Shown here one piece after another: positions 26,337-34,993 of a DNA stretch of 64,000 bases. Numbering within the stretch: the first letter of the stretch is position 1; every line of letters begins with the position of its first letter. The DNA lies in NCBI RefSeq assembly GCF_003646465.1, contig NZ_QZEX01000010.1:62001-126000 (forward strand), read 5' to 3'. The notes under the pieces were generated by a model. That model ran no database searches. It saw only the letters and a list, made by a program, of their open reading frames with translations, and was not told where the DNA came from. Position numbers and translations under genes: made by a program. This DNA is from Chachezhania antarctica. Lineage in GTDB: Bacteria > Pseudomonadota > Alphaproteobacteria > Rhodobacterales > Rhodobacteraceae.

Positions 26337-26792
26337 ATGACGCCATTCGAACCGAAAAATCCTGCCTATGACGCACGCGTACGCGACAGTTTCAATCGAC
26401 AGAATGTGATGCGCACGCTTGGGATCAGGATTGCCGATCTTACCCCCGGACATATCGTCCTAGAGATGGCCCACAGTGCTGATTTCACCCAACAGCATGG
26501 GTTTCTGCATGCCGGAGTCGTTTCGACCGCGCTCGACAGTGCGTGCGGCTATGCCGGTTTTTCGCTGATGCCCGCCGATGCCGCGGTGTTGACGGTGGAA
26601 TTCAAGATCAACCTGCTCAACCCGGCGGACGGCGAACGGTTTCGCTTCGTTGCCGACGTGGTGAAACCGGGAAGGAACCTGACCATCTGCGAGGCACGCG
26701 CCTATGCCACCAAGGGAGGACAGGAAAAGCTGGTCGCGACGATGACCGCGACGCTGATGGCGCTGGTGGGGCGGACGGGCGTGGCGGGGTGA
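26337..26792 (+). CDS. PaaI-like hotdog thioesterase
   Basis: 151 residues, hotdog fold. HGFLHAGVVSTALDSACGYA is the motif helix with the acid at ALDSA; LTVEFKINLLNPADG is the partner strand. AGGAGGG lies 10 bases before ATG 26337. Third such protein in the window; likely CoA recycling or detoxification of stalled acyl-CoA. Convergent with the ligase pseudogene, 27 bases apart. Confidence 0.87.
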   Translation: MTPFEPKNPAYDARVRDSFNRQNVMRTLGIRIADLTPGHIVLEMAHSADFTQQHGFLHAGVVSTALDSACGYAGFSLMPADAAVLTVEFKINLLNPADGERFRFVADVVKPGRNLTICEARAYATKGGQEKLVATMTATLMALVGRTGVAG

Positions 26793-26819
26793 CGACCGGG
26801 GCCGGGCACCGGGCGAGGG

Positions 26820-28299
26820 TCAGACCTTCAACCGGGCTTCGAGGACATGCCGCTGGACCTTTCCGCTGGTCGATCTGGGGAAATCGTCGAATGCGATGAA
26901 ATGCAGCTCGCGCGGGCGTTTGTAGCCTGCCAGACTTTCGCGGCACAAATTCATCAGCGCATCCGCATCCGGTCGGTCATTGCCGCAGGCGACAAAGGCC
27001 ACCGGGGCTTCGCCCCATTTCGCGTCGAACGCCCGCACCACCGCCGCTTCGACAACAGACGGATGCGCCAGAAGCACGCGCTCGATTTCCGCCGGATAGA
27101 CGTTCTCGCCGCCGGTCTTGATCAGGTATTTAACCCTGTCCACAAAGTCGATCGTGCCATCGGGATTGCGCCGGAACAGATCGCCCATGTGGAAGAACCC
27201 GTTGCGAAAGTCTCGGGCATTGGTGGCGTTGGCGTTCCAGTAGCCAGAGAACAGCGTCGGGCCGCGCATCGCCATTTCACCGGGCGTTCCGTCGGGAACG
27301 TCGCGGTCTTCAGGGTCAACCAGCCGGACCTCGCAGAATGCGCTGATCCGTTTGGACAGTTTTTCGGGTATGACACCGGGCGCGATCAGACCCGCGGTGC
27401 CAGGCGGCAAGCCGGTTTCGGTCGCCCCGAAGGAATTCAGGAAGGGCGTGTCCAGAAGGCTGGTCAACTCCGCGATCTGATGTGGAGGCACCAGATCAGC
27501 CATCGCGCCGCAGACCTTGATCCCTTTCACCGGCAGCGGGTTGGCGCGCCGCTCGGCGATGAAGGCATCCAACGCGCCCGGCATCATCACGAACCAGCCG
27601 ATCCTGTGGCGTGACAGCGCCTCATTGATGACGGCAGGTTGCAACCCGTCCACCATCACCACCGTGCCGCCGCGCAAGATCGTCGCCAGCGCATGATCGG
27701 TGGACGCCATGTGAAACATGGGCGCCCAGGCGATGAAGCCGTCGCCGGGATCGAGCGCCAGTTGCGCCGCGAAGACCATGGATCTAGCGATATGGGCGCG
27801 GTGGCTGATCAGCGCCCCCTTGGGTCGGCCTGTCGTCCCCGATGTGTAAAGGATCGTCAGCCCGGCCTCGGGATCCTCCACCAGGGTTCCGGTGCGCGGA
27901 TCTGGTTTGGCCCCAGCGATGGCCGCGTCCAGATCCGGCCCGATCTCCATGCATCGGGTAGCGGAGACCGCATGATACGCGCCGCGCAGGCCGGGTTCGA
28001 CCAGCGCCAGAACCGGCTCGACCAGGTCGATGCAATGCCGCAGTTCATCCGGCGCAAGCGGCCAGTTCGGTTTCAAGATATTCCGCCCGGTTGTGGGACA
28101 GGATCGCGATCCTGTCTCCGGGCGTGACGCCTCTCGCCAGAAAGACGGCGGCCAGACGATCAACCCGCTCCAGCAACTCGGCGTAGGTCTGCCGTTTGCG
28201 ACCGTCCTCGACGGCAAGAACCCTGGCACTGTCCTGCGCGCGGCTTCGAAAGATCGAGTACAGATCGGTGCGTCCTGCGCGAAAAACCTCTGGCTGCAT
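26820..28299 (-). pseudogene. AMP-forming acyl-CoA ligase broken by a frameshift
   Basis: The first 84 codons (28299 down to 28045: MQPEVFRAGRTD, ILSHNRAEYLETELAA) and the remaining about 415 (PNWPLAPDELRHC onward) are in different frames that meet at about 28055-28070. The downstream part is otherwise sound: LYTSGTTGRPKGALISH, FGATETGLPPG, YLIKTGGENVYPAEIE, catalytic Lys in PRSTSGKVQRH. Related ligases have about 15 more residues at the join (after ETELAA and before NWRLAPDEL), so the simplest account is a deletion not divisible by three. An intact enzyme would have activated a fatty or branched acid. Same direction as, and 22 bases after, the flavoprotein gene. Confidence 0.82.
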
Positions 28300-28321
28300 C
28301 GCATCCTCCCCTCATGCCAAT

Positions 28322-30355
28322 TCAAAGACCCTGCGCCAAACGCACCCCTTCATCAATGGCGCGCAGCGCGTCAAGCTCCGCCGCCTCTTTTGCCCCGCCG
28401 ATCATCGTGACGGTGACTCCGCGCCCGGCGAGGGCCTCGGCCAGCGCCCGCTCTGGCTCCTGCCCGGTGCACAGCACGATCGTATCGGCGGCGATGACCT
28501 TTGGCTTTCCGTCCATGAGGATATGCAGCCCCGCGTCGTCGATACGGTCATAGACCACGCCGCCCATGGCCTCGACCCCGTGTTTGCGCAGCGCGTTGCG
28601 CAGGATCCAGCCCGTGGAGACGCCAAGCCCTGCCCCCGGTTTCGAGGTTTTTCGCTGAAGCATGACCACCTTGCGACGCGAAGGTTTCGGTGCCAGCGGA
28701 TCGCCCGCAAGACCGCCCGACGCGGCGAATGTCGGGTCTACGCCCCATGTCTCGCAGAATGCGTTGGTGCTGTGGACCTCTGCCGATCCGGTCACGAGGA
28801 ATTCGGCCACGTCATGGCCGATGCCGCCTGCCCCCATCACCACGACGTTGTCACCCGCAGCACGTTCGCCGGACAGGATCTCGGCATAGGTGGCAACGCT
28901 CGGATGGTCCACGCCCGGCAGATCGGGAATGCGCGGCGTGACCCCTGTGGCGATCACTACATGGTCGAAACCGGTCAGATCATCCAGACCGGCCCGCTGC
29001 CCCAGGCGCAGCGTGACGCCGTGTTTGTGCATCTGGCCGGAATAACAGCGCAGGGTTTCGTCGAACTCGTCCTTGCCCGGCGCCGCACGCGCCAGGTTCA
29101 ATTGGCCGCCCAGCCTGTCATGGGCTTCGAACAAGGTGACGACATGGCCCAGCCGTGCCGCCTCGGCCGCCGTGGCCATGCCCGCGGCGCCGCCGCCGAC
29201 AACCGCCACCTTCCGGGGTGAATCTGTCGGCGTGTCCCGGAATTCGGTTTCGCGGCCTGCCCGAGGGTTGACCAGACAGCTCACCGGCCGGTCGGAAAAG
29301 ATAAAATCCAGACAGGCTTGGTTGCAGGCGATGCAGGTGTTGATCTCGTCCGCGCGGCCCTCGCGCACCTTCTTGACGAAATGCGGGTCGGCCAGAAAGG
29401 GCCGGGCCATCGAGATCATGTCTGCCTCGCCAGAGGCAAGGATGTCCTCGGCCATTGCGGGCGTGTTGATCCGGTTCGAGGCGACCACAGGAATGGACAC
29501 TGCGGCCTTCACATTGGCCGCCGCCTGCCGCCAGGCACCTCGCGGAACCGGATAAGCAATCGTCGGCACGCGCGCTTCGTGCCAACCGATGCCGGTGTTC
29601 AGAATATCCGCCCCCGCCGCCTCGATCTTGCGCGCCAGTGCCGCAATTTCATCGGCGGGCGCGCCGCCCTCGACCAGATCAGCCGCCGAAATTCGGTAGA
29701 TGACAAGGAAATCCGGCCCGCATTGGTCTCGCACGGCGCGCACGATCTCGACCGGAAAGCGATGTCGGTTCTCGGCGCTGCCGCCCCAGTCGTCTTCACG
29801 CTTGTTGGTATGCGTGACAGTGAATTCATTGATGAGGTATCCTTCGGAACCCATGATCTCGACGCCATCGAACCCCGCGGCCTGGGCGTTGGCTGCGGCT
29901 TTGGCGAAATCCGCAATGGTGCGGCGAATATCGGCGTCGGTCATCTCACGCGGGATGAAACGGTTGATCGGCGCGCGAATCGGTGATGGCGCCACGCAGC
30001 CCTCGATCTTTGCGTAGCGTCCGGCATGAAGCAACTGCGCGCAGAACAGGCTGCCTTCGGCTTGTACCGCCTCGCAGATCGGACGCAGGTGCATGGCCTC
30101 GTCCGGGTCGTCGATTCGCGGACCTTCCGGATCGAACAGCCCCTCGGCATTGGGAGAAAACCCTCCGGTGACCAGAATCGCCGCCTCCCCCCGGGCCCGT
30201 TCAGCGTAGAACGCGATCTGTTTGGAAATGCCATCGGGCTCGGTTTCCAGCCGTGTGTGCATCGACCCCATGATGATCCGGTTTCGCACCATGTGTGTGC
30301 CTGCGCGGATGGGCGAAAGCAGGTTTCCGAAGCTTTCCCTTTGCGTGTTTCCCAT
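28322..30355 (-). CDS. 2,4-dienoyl-CoA reductase-like flavoprotein (NADH:flavin oxidoreductase/OYE + FAD/NAD domain)
   Basis: 677 residues, about the length of FadH. Residues 1-340: FMN-binding TIM barrel (NRIIMGSMHT, QLLHAGRYA, GFDGVEIMGSEGYLINEF). Then the 4Fe-4S motif CIACNQACLDFIF...SCLVNP, then FAD/NAD(P) Rossmann domains (VAVVGGGAAGM; VVVMGAGGIGHDVAEFL). Reduces conjugated double bonds of an acyl-CoA or a related enone using NAD(P)H. ATG 30355 lies nine bases after GAGGAGG; the ATG three codons earlier abuts it. Promoter region with operator site 5 is upstream. Trimethylamine-dehydrogenase-type or BaiCD-like relatives have the same layout, so the exact substrate is open. Confidence 0.88.
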   Translation of the reverse strand: MGNTQRESFGNLLSPIRAGTHMVRNRIIMGSMHTRLETEPDGISKQIAFYAERARGEAAILVTGGFSPNAEGLFDPEGPRIDDPDEAMHLRPICEAVQAEGSLFCAQLLHAGRYAKIEGCVAPSPIRAPINRFIPREMTDADIRRTIADFAKAAANAQAAGFDGVEIMGSEGYLINEFTVTHTNKREDDWGGSAENRHRFPVEIVRAVRDQCGPDFLVIYRISAADLVEGGAPADEIAALARKIEAAGADILNTGIGWHEARVPTIAYPVPRGAWRQAAANVKAAVSIPVVASNRINTPAMAEDILASGEADMISMARPFLADPHFVKKVREGRADEINTCIACNQACLDFIFSDRPVSCLVNPRAGRETEFRDTPTDSPRKVAVVGGGAAGMATAAEAARLGHVVTLFEAHDRLGGQLNLARAAPGKDEFDETLRCYSGQMHKHGVTLRLGQRAGLDDLTGFDHVVIATGVTPRIPDLPGVDHPSVATYAEILSGERAAGDNVVVMGAGGIGHDVAEFLVTGSAEVHSTNAFCETWGVDPTFAASGGLAGDPLAPKPSRRKVVMLQRKTSKPGAGLGVSTGWILRNALRKHGVEAMGGVVYDRIDDAGLHILMDGKPKVIAADTIVLCTGQEPERALAEALAGRGVTVTMIGGAKEAAELDALRAIDEGVRLAQGL

Positions 30356-30381
30356 TGTGAACATCCTCCTCAAATCTTTGC

Positions 30382-30410
30382 TTGAACTATATTCTAACAT
30401 TCGTTAGATT
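30382..30410 (+). promoter_or_regulatory. Promoter with operator site 5, divergent flavoprotein/dehydrogenase
   Basis: TTGAAC (30382-30387) and TAGATT (30405-30410), spacer 17, face the plus-strand dehydrogenase operon. Operator core CTAACA-TT-CGTTAG (30394-30407, one mismatch) fills the spacer. On the minus strand TTCCCA and TAGAAT, 16 apart, could serve the flavoprotein gene, so one operator would control both directions. Near-identical in layout to site 3. Confidence 0.78.
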
Positions 30411-30449
30411 TTTGGGAAGAGTATATTTCGGTCACGGGGAGGAGCGCCG

Positions 30450-31631
30450 ATGCAATTCCAGCCAACAGAGGATCAAAAGGCGTTTCGCGAAACCGCCAAG
30501 AGATTCGCCACTGAAAAACTGGCGCCCAGCTATCAGGAGCGCGCAAGCGGCCACACGTTTGACCGAGCGCTGATCCGCGACATGGGCGCGCTTGGACTAA
30601 TTGGTGCCGATCTGCCGGAGGAATTCGGCGGACTTGGCGAAAGTTCGGTTACTTCCGGGCTGATCGTCGAGGAAATCGCCTATGCCGATTTCAACGCAAG
30701 CTATGTTCAGCTCCTCGGCTCTCTCATGGGGGGGATGGTGGCCAAGCATGCTTCCCAGGAGATCGCTTCGGAATGGGTGCCCAAGGTAGTCTCGGGGGAG
30801 GCCGTCATTGGCTTGGGCCTGACCGAACCGCGCGGCGGTTCGGACGCGGCGAACCTGATCCTCAAGGCCACGAAGTCCGGCAACGGCTGGCGGCTGAACG
30901 GCGAGAAGACCTCGATGAGCTTTGCATCCCAAGCCGATGCGGCGGTAGTCTTTGCGCGTACCGGCGATCCGGACGGCGGCTCACGCGGGGTCAGCGCGTT
31001 TTTTGTCGATCTGAACCAGGAGGGCATCAAGCGTACCCATTTCGACGACATCGGCACCAAGCCGGTCGGACGCGGATCAGTGTTTTTCGACGATGTGTTT
31101 GTGCCGGCCGAAAGCATGATGGCCGAACAGGACCGCGCTTTCGGCACGATCATGGCGGGGTTCGACTATTCCCGCGCGCTGATAGGACTGGAATGCCTGG
31201 GCGCGGCACAGGCATCGGTGGACGAAACCTGGGCCTATGTCCGGGAACGCGAGGCGTTCGGCGCCCCCATCGTGCAATATCAGGGCGTCAGCTTCCCGCT
31301 GGCAGAGGCCGAGACGCAACTTACCATGATGCGGCAGCTTTGCTACTACACACTAGACCTGCGCGACCGGGGCCTGCCCCATACCTCCGAGGCGGCGATG
31401 TGCAAGTGGTATCTGCCCAAGACCGCCTGCGAGATCATTCACCAGTGTCTGATCCTGCACGGGCATTACGGATACACCACCGACCTGCCCCATCATCAGC
31501 GTTACAACGACGTGCTCGGTCTGCAGATTGGCGACGGCACCGCGCAGATCCAGAAGCTGGTGATTGCCCGCGAGAAGGTCGGGCGGCTGGCGCTGCAGTA
31601 TGACAAGAAGGCGAAGGGAGTAGCGAAATGA
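30450..31631 (+). CDS. Acyl-CoA dehydrogenase with Asp at the canonical base position
   Basis: 393 residues. LTEPRGGSDAAN replaces the usual T-E-P-x-A-G-S-D. The C-terminal motif is QIGDGTAQIQK: Asp362 stands where medium-chain-type enzymes have the catalytic Glu, and the helix-G site (DYSRALIG) has Ser before Arg, so no isovaleryl-type Glu is there. This pattern brings to mind cyclohexane-/cyclohexenecarboxyl-CoA dehydrogenases. With the BadH-like SDR (21944) and BadK-like hydratase (next gene) it hints at a ring acyl-CoA among the substrates. GGGGAGGAG precedes the start; first gene of the operon reaching about 43.3 kb. Confidence 0.88.
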   Translation: MQFQPTEDQKAFRETAKRFATEKLAPSYQERASGHTFDRALIRDMGALGLIGADLPEEFGGLGESSVTSGLIVEEIAYADFNASYVQLLGSLMGGMVAKHASQEIASEWVPKVVSGEAVIGLGLTEPRGGSDAANLILKATKSGNGWRLNGEKTSMSFASQADAAVVFARTGDPDGGSRGVSAFFVDLNQEGIKRTHFDDIGTKPVGRGSVFFDDVFVPAESMMAEQDRAFGTIMAGFDYSRALIGLECLGAAQASVDETWAYVREREAFGAPIVQYQGVSFPLAEAETQLTMMRQLCYYTLDLRDRGLPHTSEAAMCKWYLPKTACEIIHQCLILHGHYGYTTDLPHHQRYNDVLGLQIGDGTAQIQKLVIAREKVGRLALQYDKKAKGVAK

Positions 31632-32407
31632 GCGCTCCCGTCGCCGTAACCATCGAAGGTAGCGTCGGCATCATCGAGCTGGCTCGACCAGAGAAGTTCA
31701 ATTGCTTGTCGCTCAAGGTGCATGAATGCATTTCGAACGCGCGCGCCAGGTTCGAGGCCGAACGGAATGTTCGGTCGATCCTGATCCGGGCACAGGGCAA
31801 ACATTTTTGCACCGGAGCCGATCTGACTGAGGTGAAGGGCAAACTGAACGATCCCGCCGCGCTGGACCATTTCATCGCCTTTGGCATGAACAACCTGCGC
31901 GCACTCGAATCCTCCTCCCTCCCTGTCGTAGTGGCAGTGCAGGGCTTGTGTTTGGCCGGCGGGGTCGAACTAATGCTAGCATGTGACGTGTGTTTCGGAG
32001 CCGAAACGGCGCAGTTCGGCGATCAGCATGCGCAATTTGGTCTGATACCCGGTTGGGGCGGTTCGCAGCGGCTGACGCGGCTGATGGGACAACGCCGGGC
32101 GCTTGACTTGATGTTTTCGGCTCGCTGGCTGAAGGCCGAGGAGGCCAAAGAGGCGGGTTTGGTCAATTACATCGTGCCGGAAGCGGATCTGCACAAGTCC
32201 GCGCTGGAATACTGCCAAAAGATCGCGACCCGGTCGCGTCCCGGTATCGCCGAGATGAAGCGGCTGGCACGGGAAGGTGCGGACCTGGGCATCGACCAGC
32301 AAATGCGGCTGGAGCGTGACGCCGCCGTGCGCGCGCTGCCCAGTGATGACGTGGCCGAGGGGCTCGACGCATTCGAGAACCGGCGCGCCCCCGAATTCAA
32401 GACTTGA
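31628..32407 (+). CDS. Enoyl-CoA hydratase (BadK-like)
   Basis: 259 residues, ATGA overlap with the previous gene. KHFCTGADLTEV and QGLCLAGGVELMLACD give the oxyanion hole; QFGDQHAQFGLIPGWGGSQRL carries the classic G-x-x-P-G-x-G-G-S-Q-R-L run, with Asp at the first catalytic position. Hydrates an enoyl-CoA, probably the product of the dehydrogenase before it. C-terminus ends RRAPEFKT. Confidence 0.88.
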   Translation: MSAPVAVTIEGSVGIIELARPEKFNCLSLKVHECISNARARFEAERNVRSILIRAQGKHFCTGADLTEVKGKLNDPAALDHFIAFGMNNLRALESSSLPVVVAVQGLCLAGGVELMLACDVCFGAETAQFGDQHAQFGLIPGWGGSQRLTRLMGQRRALDLMFSARWLKAEEAKEAGLVNYIVPEADLHKSALEYCQKIATRSRPGIAEMKRLAREGADLGIDQQMRLERDAAVRALPSDDVAEGLDAFENRRAPEFKT

Positions 32408-32414
32408 GGAAAAC

Positions 32415-33575
32415 ATGGAATTCACTTTGAACGACGAACAACGCCAGATCTACGAATACGGCGGTCAGTTGGCGCAAGAATTCGACAACGATTATTGGCT
32501 GCGGCATGCCCGGAAACATGAATTTCCCAGGGACATGTTCCAAAAGATTGCCGATGACGGCTTTCTGGGCATCATGGTTCCCGAAGAATACGGCGGTGCC
32601 GGGCTTGGCATGACCGAGATGGCCCTGTTCATGGAAGGCACGGCCAATCACGGCATTCCGCTGCTGATGATGGTGGTCGGCCCGACCATGTCGCTGGCCC
32701 ATATCGCCAGCCACGGCACCGAGTTCCACAAGAAAGAGCTGCTTCCAGCCGCCTGCCGGGGCGAAATCCAGTTCTGTTTCGCGATCACCGAACCGGGGGC
32801 CGGGTCGAACACGATGAAGTCCACCACGCTGGCCAAGCGCCGGGGCAACCGGTTCAGCCTGACGGGGGAAAAGACCTTCATCACCGGGGCCGATGTGTCC
32901 GACTATTGCCTGGTTGTGGCGCGGACCAAGCCGCACACCGAGGTCAGCCGCAAGACCGACGGGTTCACCCTTTTTGCCGTGGACCTGAAAAAGAAGGGCG
33001 TCGCGCAACAACGGGTGAAGATCTCGATCCCCTTGCCCGAAGAACAGTGGACCCTGTTTTTCGACGAGGTGGATCTGGGTCCCGAGGACGTGGTCGGCGA
33101 AGTGGACGAAGGGTTTTCCATCCTGTTCGACAGCCTCAACCCCGAGCGCATCATCCTGGCCGCACTATGCTGCGGCATCGGCCGCTTCGCCCTGAACAAA
33201 GGTGTGGCCTATGCGTCCGAACGCAATGTCTTCGGTCAACCCATCGGGGCGCACCAGGGTGTGCAGCACCCGATGGCCAAGGCCTACACCGCCATTGAAA
33301 TGGCCAGCCTGATGACCCGTCGCGCAGCGTGGGAGTTCGACAACAAGCTGCCCGCGGGGGCCTCGTCGAACATGGCCAAATACTTCGCCGCCGAAGCCGG
33401 GATCGAAGCGGTGGACGCCGCACTGCAGGCGCATGGCGGATCGGGTTTCACCGAGGATACCGGACTCTACGAGATGTATCCGCTGGTGCGCCTGTTGCGT
33501 ACGGCACCCGTGAACCGCGAGCTGTGCCTCAGCTTCATCGGCGAAAAGGTCATGGGTCTGCCGCGGTCCTATTGA
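32415..33575 (+). CDS. Acyl-CoA dehydrogenase
   Basis: 386 residues from ATG 32415 with GAGGA before it. ITEPGAGSNTMKS, TGEKTFITGADVSDY, NPERIILAAL (Glu-Arg at the isovaleryl-type base position), FGQPIGAHQGVQHP and the C-terminal GEKVMGLPRSY, in which the usual E-G-T motif is replaced by LLRTAPVNREL. The same tail type (GMPRSF/GMPKSY) is seen in the gene at 41303 and in the remnant at 56897. This subgroup differs from isovaleryl-CoA dehydrogenase; substrate unknown. Third gene of the operon. Confidence 0.9.
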   Translation: MEFTLNDEQRQIYEYGGQLAQEFDNDYWLRHARKHEFPRDMFQKIADDGFLGIMVPEEYGGAGLGMTEMALFMEGTANHGIPLLMMVVGPTMSLAHIASHGTEFHKKELLPAACRGEIQFCFAITEPGAGSNTMKSTTLAKRRGNRFSLTGEKTFITGADVSDYCLVVARTKPHTEVSRKTDGFTLFAVDLKKKGVAQQRVKISIPLPEEQWTLFFDEVDLGPEDVVGEVDEGFSILFDSLNPERIILAALCCGIGRFALNKGVAYASERNVFGQPIGAHQGVQHPMAKAYTAIEMASLMTRRAAWEFDNKLPAGASSNMAKYFAAEAGIEAVDAALQAHGGSGFTEDTGLYEMYPLVRLLRTAPVNRELCLSFIGEKVMGLPRSY

Positions 33576-33601
33576 TCGCCCGGCCGGGAATGGAGGATAA
33601 T

Positions 33602-34993
33602 ATGCAATATGGAATGCGCTTCCGGCGGGAGGATGCCGCCGACAAGGTAAACGATCACTTCTGGCACCCAGTCGAGGGCACGCCGCTCGAGGAGGTGCGC
33701 CGCATTCAGGAAGAGCGGCTGCGCGATCAAATGGCCTATCTCAAGGCGAACTCGACCTTCTATCAGGAGAAGTTCGCCGAGGCCGGTGTGGAATTCGGCG
33801 ATATCCGCACCATCGAAGACCTGCAAAAGCTGCCCTACACATACAAGACCGAGATTCGCGAAAGCCTCGCGGCAGAGCCGCCCTTCGGCAAGCACCGCGC
33901 CGCGCCGATGGCCGACATCATCCAGATGCAGGCCTCGTCGGGGACAACCGGCAGCCCCGCATATGTGGCCCTGACCGAATCCGACGCCGAGATGTGGCAC
34001 GAGATGACGGCGCGCTGTTTCTTTGCCAACGGCGTGCGGCCCGGCGACATGGTGCTGCATGCGTTTTCGCTGGCCAAGGGCTTTGTCGGCGGCATCCCGG
34101 TGATGCAGGGACTGCAATACATGGGTGCGATCGACGTGCCGGTGGGGGCTGATGGCGGCGCGGAAAGGTTGCTGCGCGCTTGTGCGGACACGCGCCCGCG
34201 CTGTATCGTCGGCGCACCTAACTTCGTTCTGCATCTGGCCGAAAAGGCTCCGGAAGTGCTTGGCTGCAAGGCCAGCGAGCTGGGCGTCGAGCGGGTGATC
34301 GTGGGCGGCGAACCGGGCGGCGGCATCCCGGCGATCCGCGCCAAGATCGAAGCGGCCTGGGGTGCCAAATGCACCGAGATGCTGGGGGGCACCGATCTGG
34401 GCGTGACCTATTGGGCCGAATGCGACGCGCAATCGGGCATGCATATGGTCAACATGGACTACATCATCACCGAACTGCTCAATCCCGAAAGTGGCGAGAT
34501 CATTCCTTGGAAAAAAGGCGCCGAGGGCGAGATGATCTATACCGCGATCGGCCGGCGGGCAAGCCCGCTGGTGCGGTTCCGGTCGGGCGATTATATTGAG
34601 GTCATCGACACCGAGTGCTCCTGCGGCCGCACCGGCCCCAAGATCCGTTGCACCGGTCGGACCGACGACATGCTGATTGTGCGCGGGGCCAATGTGTTTC
34701 CTTCGGCGATCAACAGCGTGATCACAGAAATGGTGCCCGAAACCAATGGTGTCATGCGGATCGTGGCAGATTTCGAAGGCCACACTACTCAGGGCGCGCT
34801 GAAAGTGATCGTCGAACGCGGTCCCGGTCGCGATCCATCTGATGACAACGCCCTCAAGAATAAGATTGAGCAGCGCTTGCGCGATGCCCTCGTTTTCAGG
34901 GCCGACATTCGCCTGGTCGCGCCGGATACGTTTGAAAAACCCGGCGCAGCTAAGGTCGCCTTTGTCCTCAGAAAGTACCCGGACCTGCCATGA
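33602..34993 (+). CDS. PaaK-like phenylacetate-CoA ligase family protein
   Basis: 463 residues from ATG 33602, eight bases after GGAGGATA; ATG 33590 upstream is less well placed. Features: N-terminal LRDQMAYLKANSTFYQEKF, P-loop ASSGTTGSPAYV, GGTDLGVTYWAEC, LVRFRSGDYIEV, CSCGRTGPKI and RTDDMLIVRGANVFP, all typical of PaaK-type AMP-forming ligases. Activates an acid to its CoA ester, often aromatic or cyclic in this family. ATGA overlap with the carboxylase beta gene couples activation and carboxylation. Confidence 0.88.
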   Translation: MQYGMRFRREDAADKVNDHFWHPVEGTPLEEVRRIQEERLRDQMAYLKANSTFYQEKFAEAGVEFGDIRTIEDLQKLPYTYKTEIRESLAAEPPFGKHRAAPMADIIQMQASSGTTGSPAYVALTESDAEMWHEMTARCFFANGVRPGDMVLHAFSLAKGFVGGIPVMQGLQYMGAIDVPVGADGGAERLLRACADTRPRCIVGAPNFVLHLAEKAPEVLGCKASELGVERVIVGGEPGGGIPAIRAKIEAAWGAKCTEMLGGTDLGVTYWAECDAQSGMHMVNMDYIITELLNPESGEIIPWKKGAEGEMIYTAIGRRASPLVRFRSGDYIEVIDTECSCGRTGPKIRCTGRTDDMLIVRGANVFPSAINSVITEMVPETNGVMRIVADFEGHTTQGALKVIVERGPGRDPSDDNALKNKIEQRLRDALVFRADIRLVAPDTFEKPGAAKVAFVLRKYPDLP

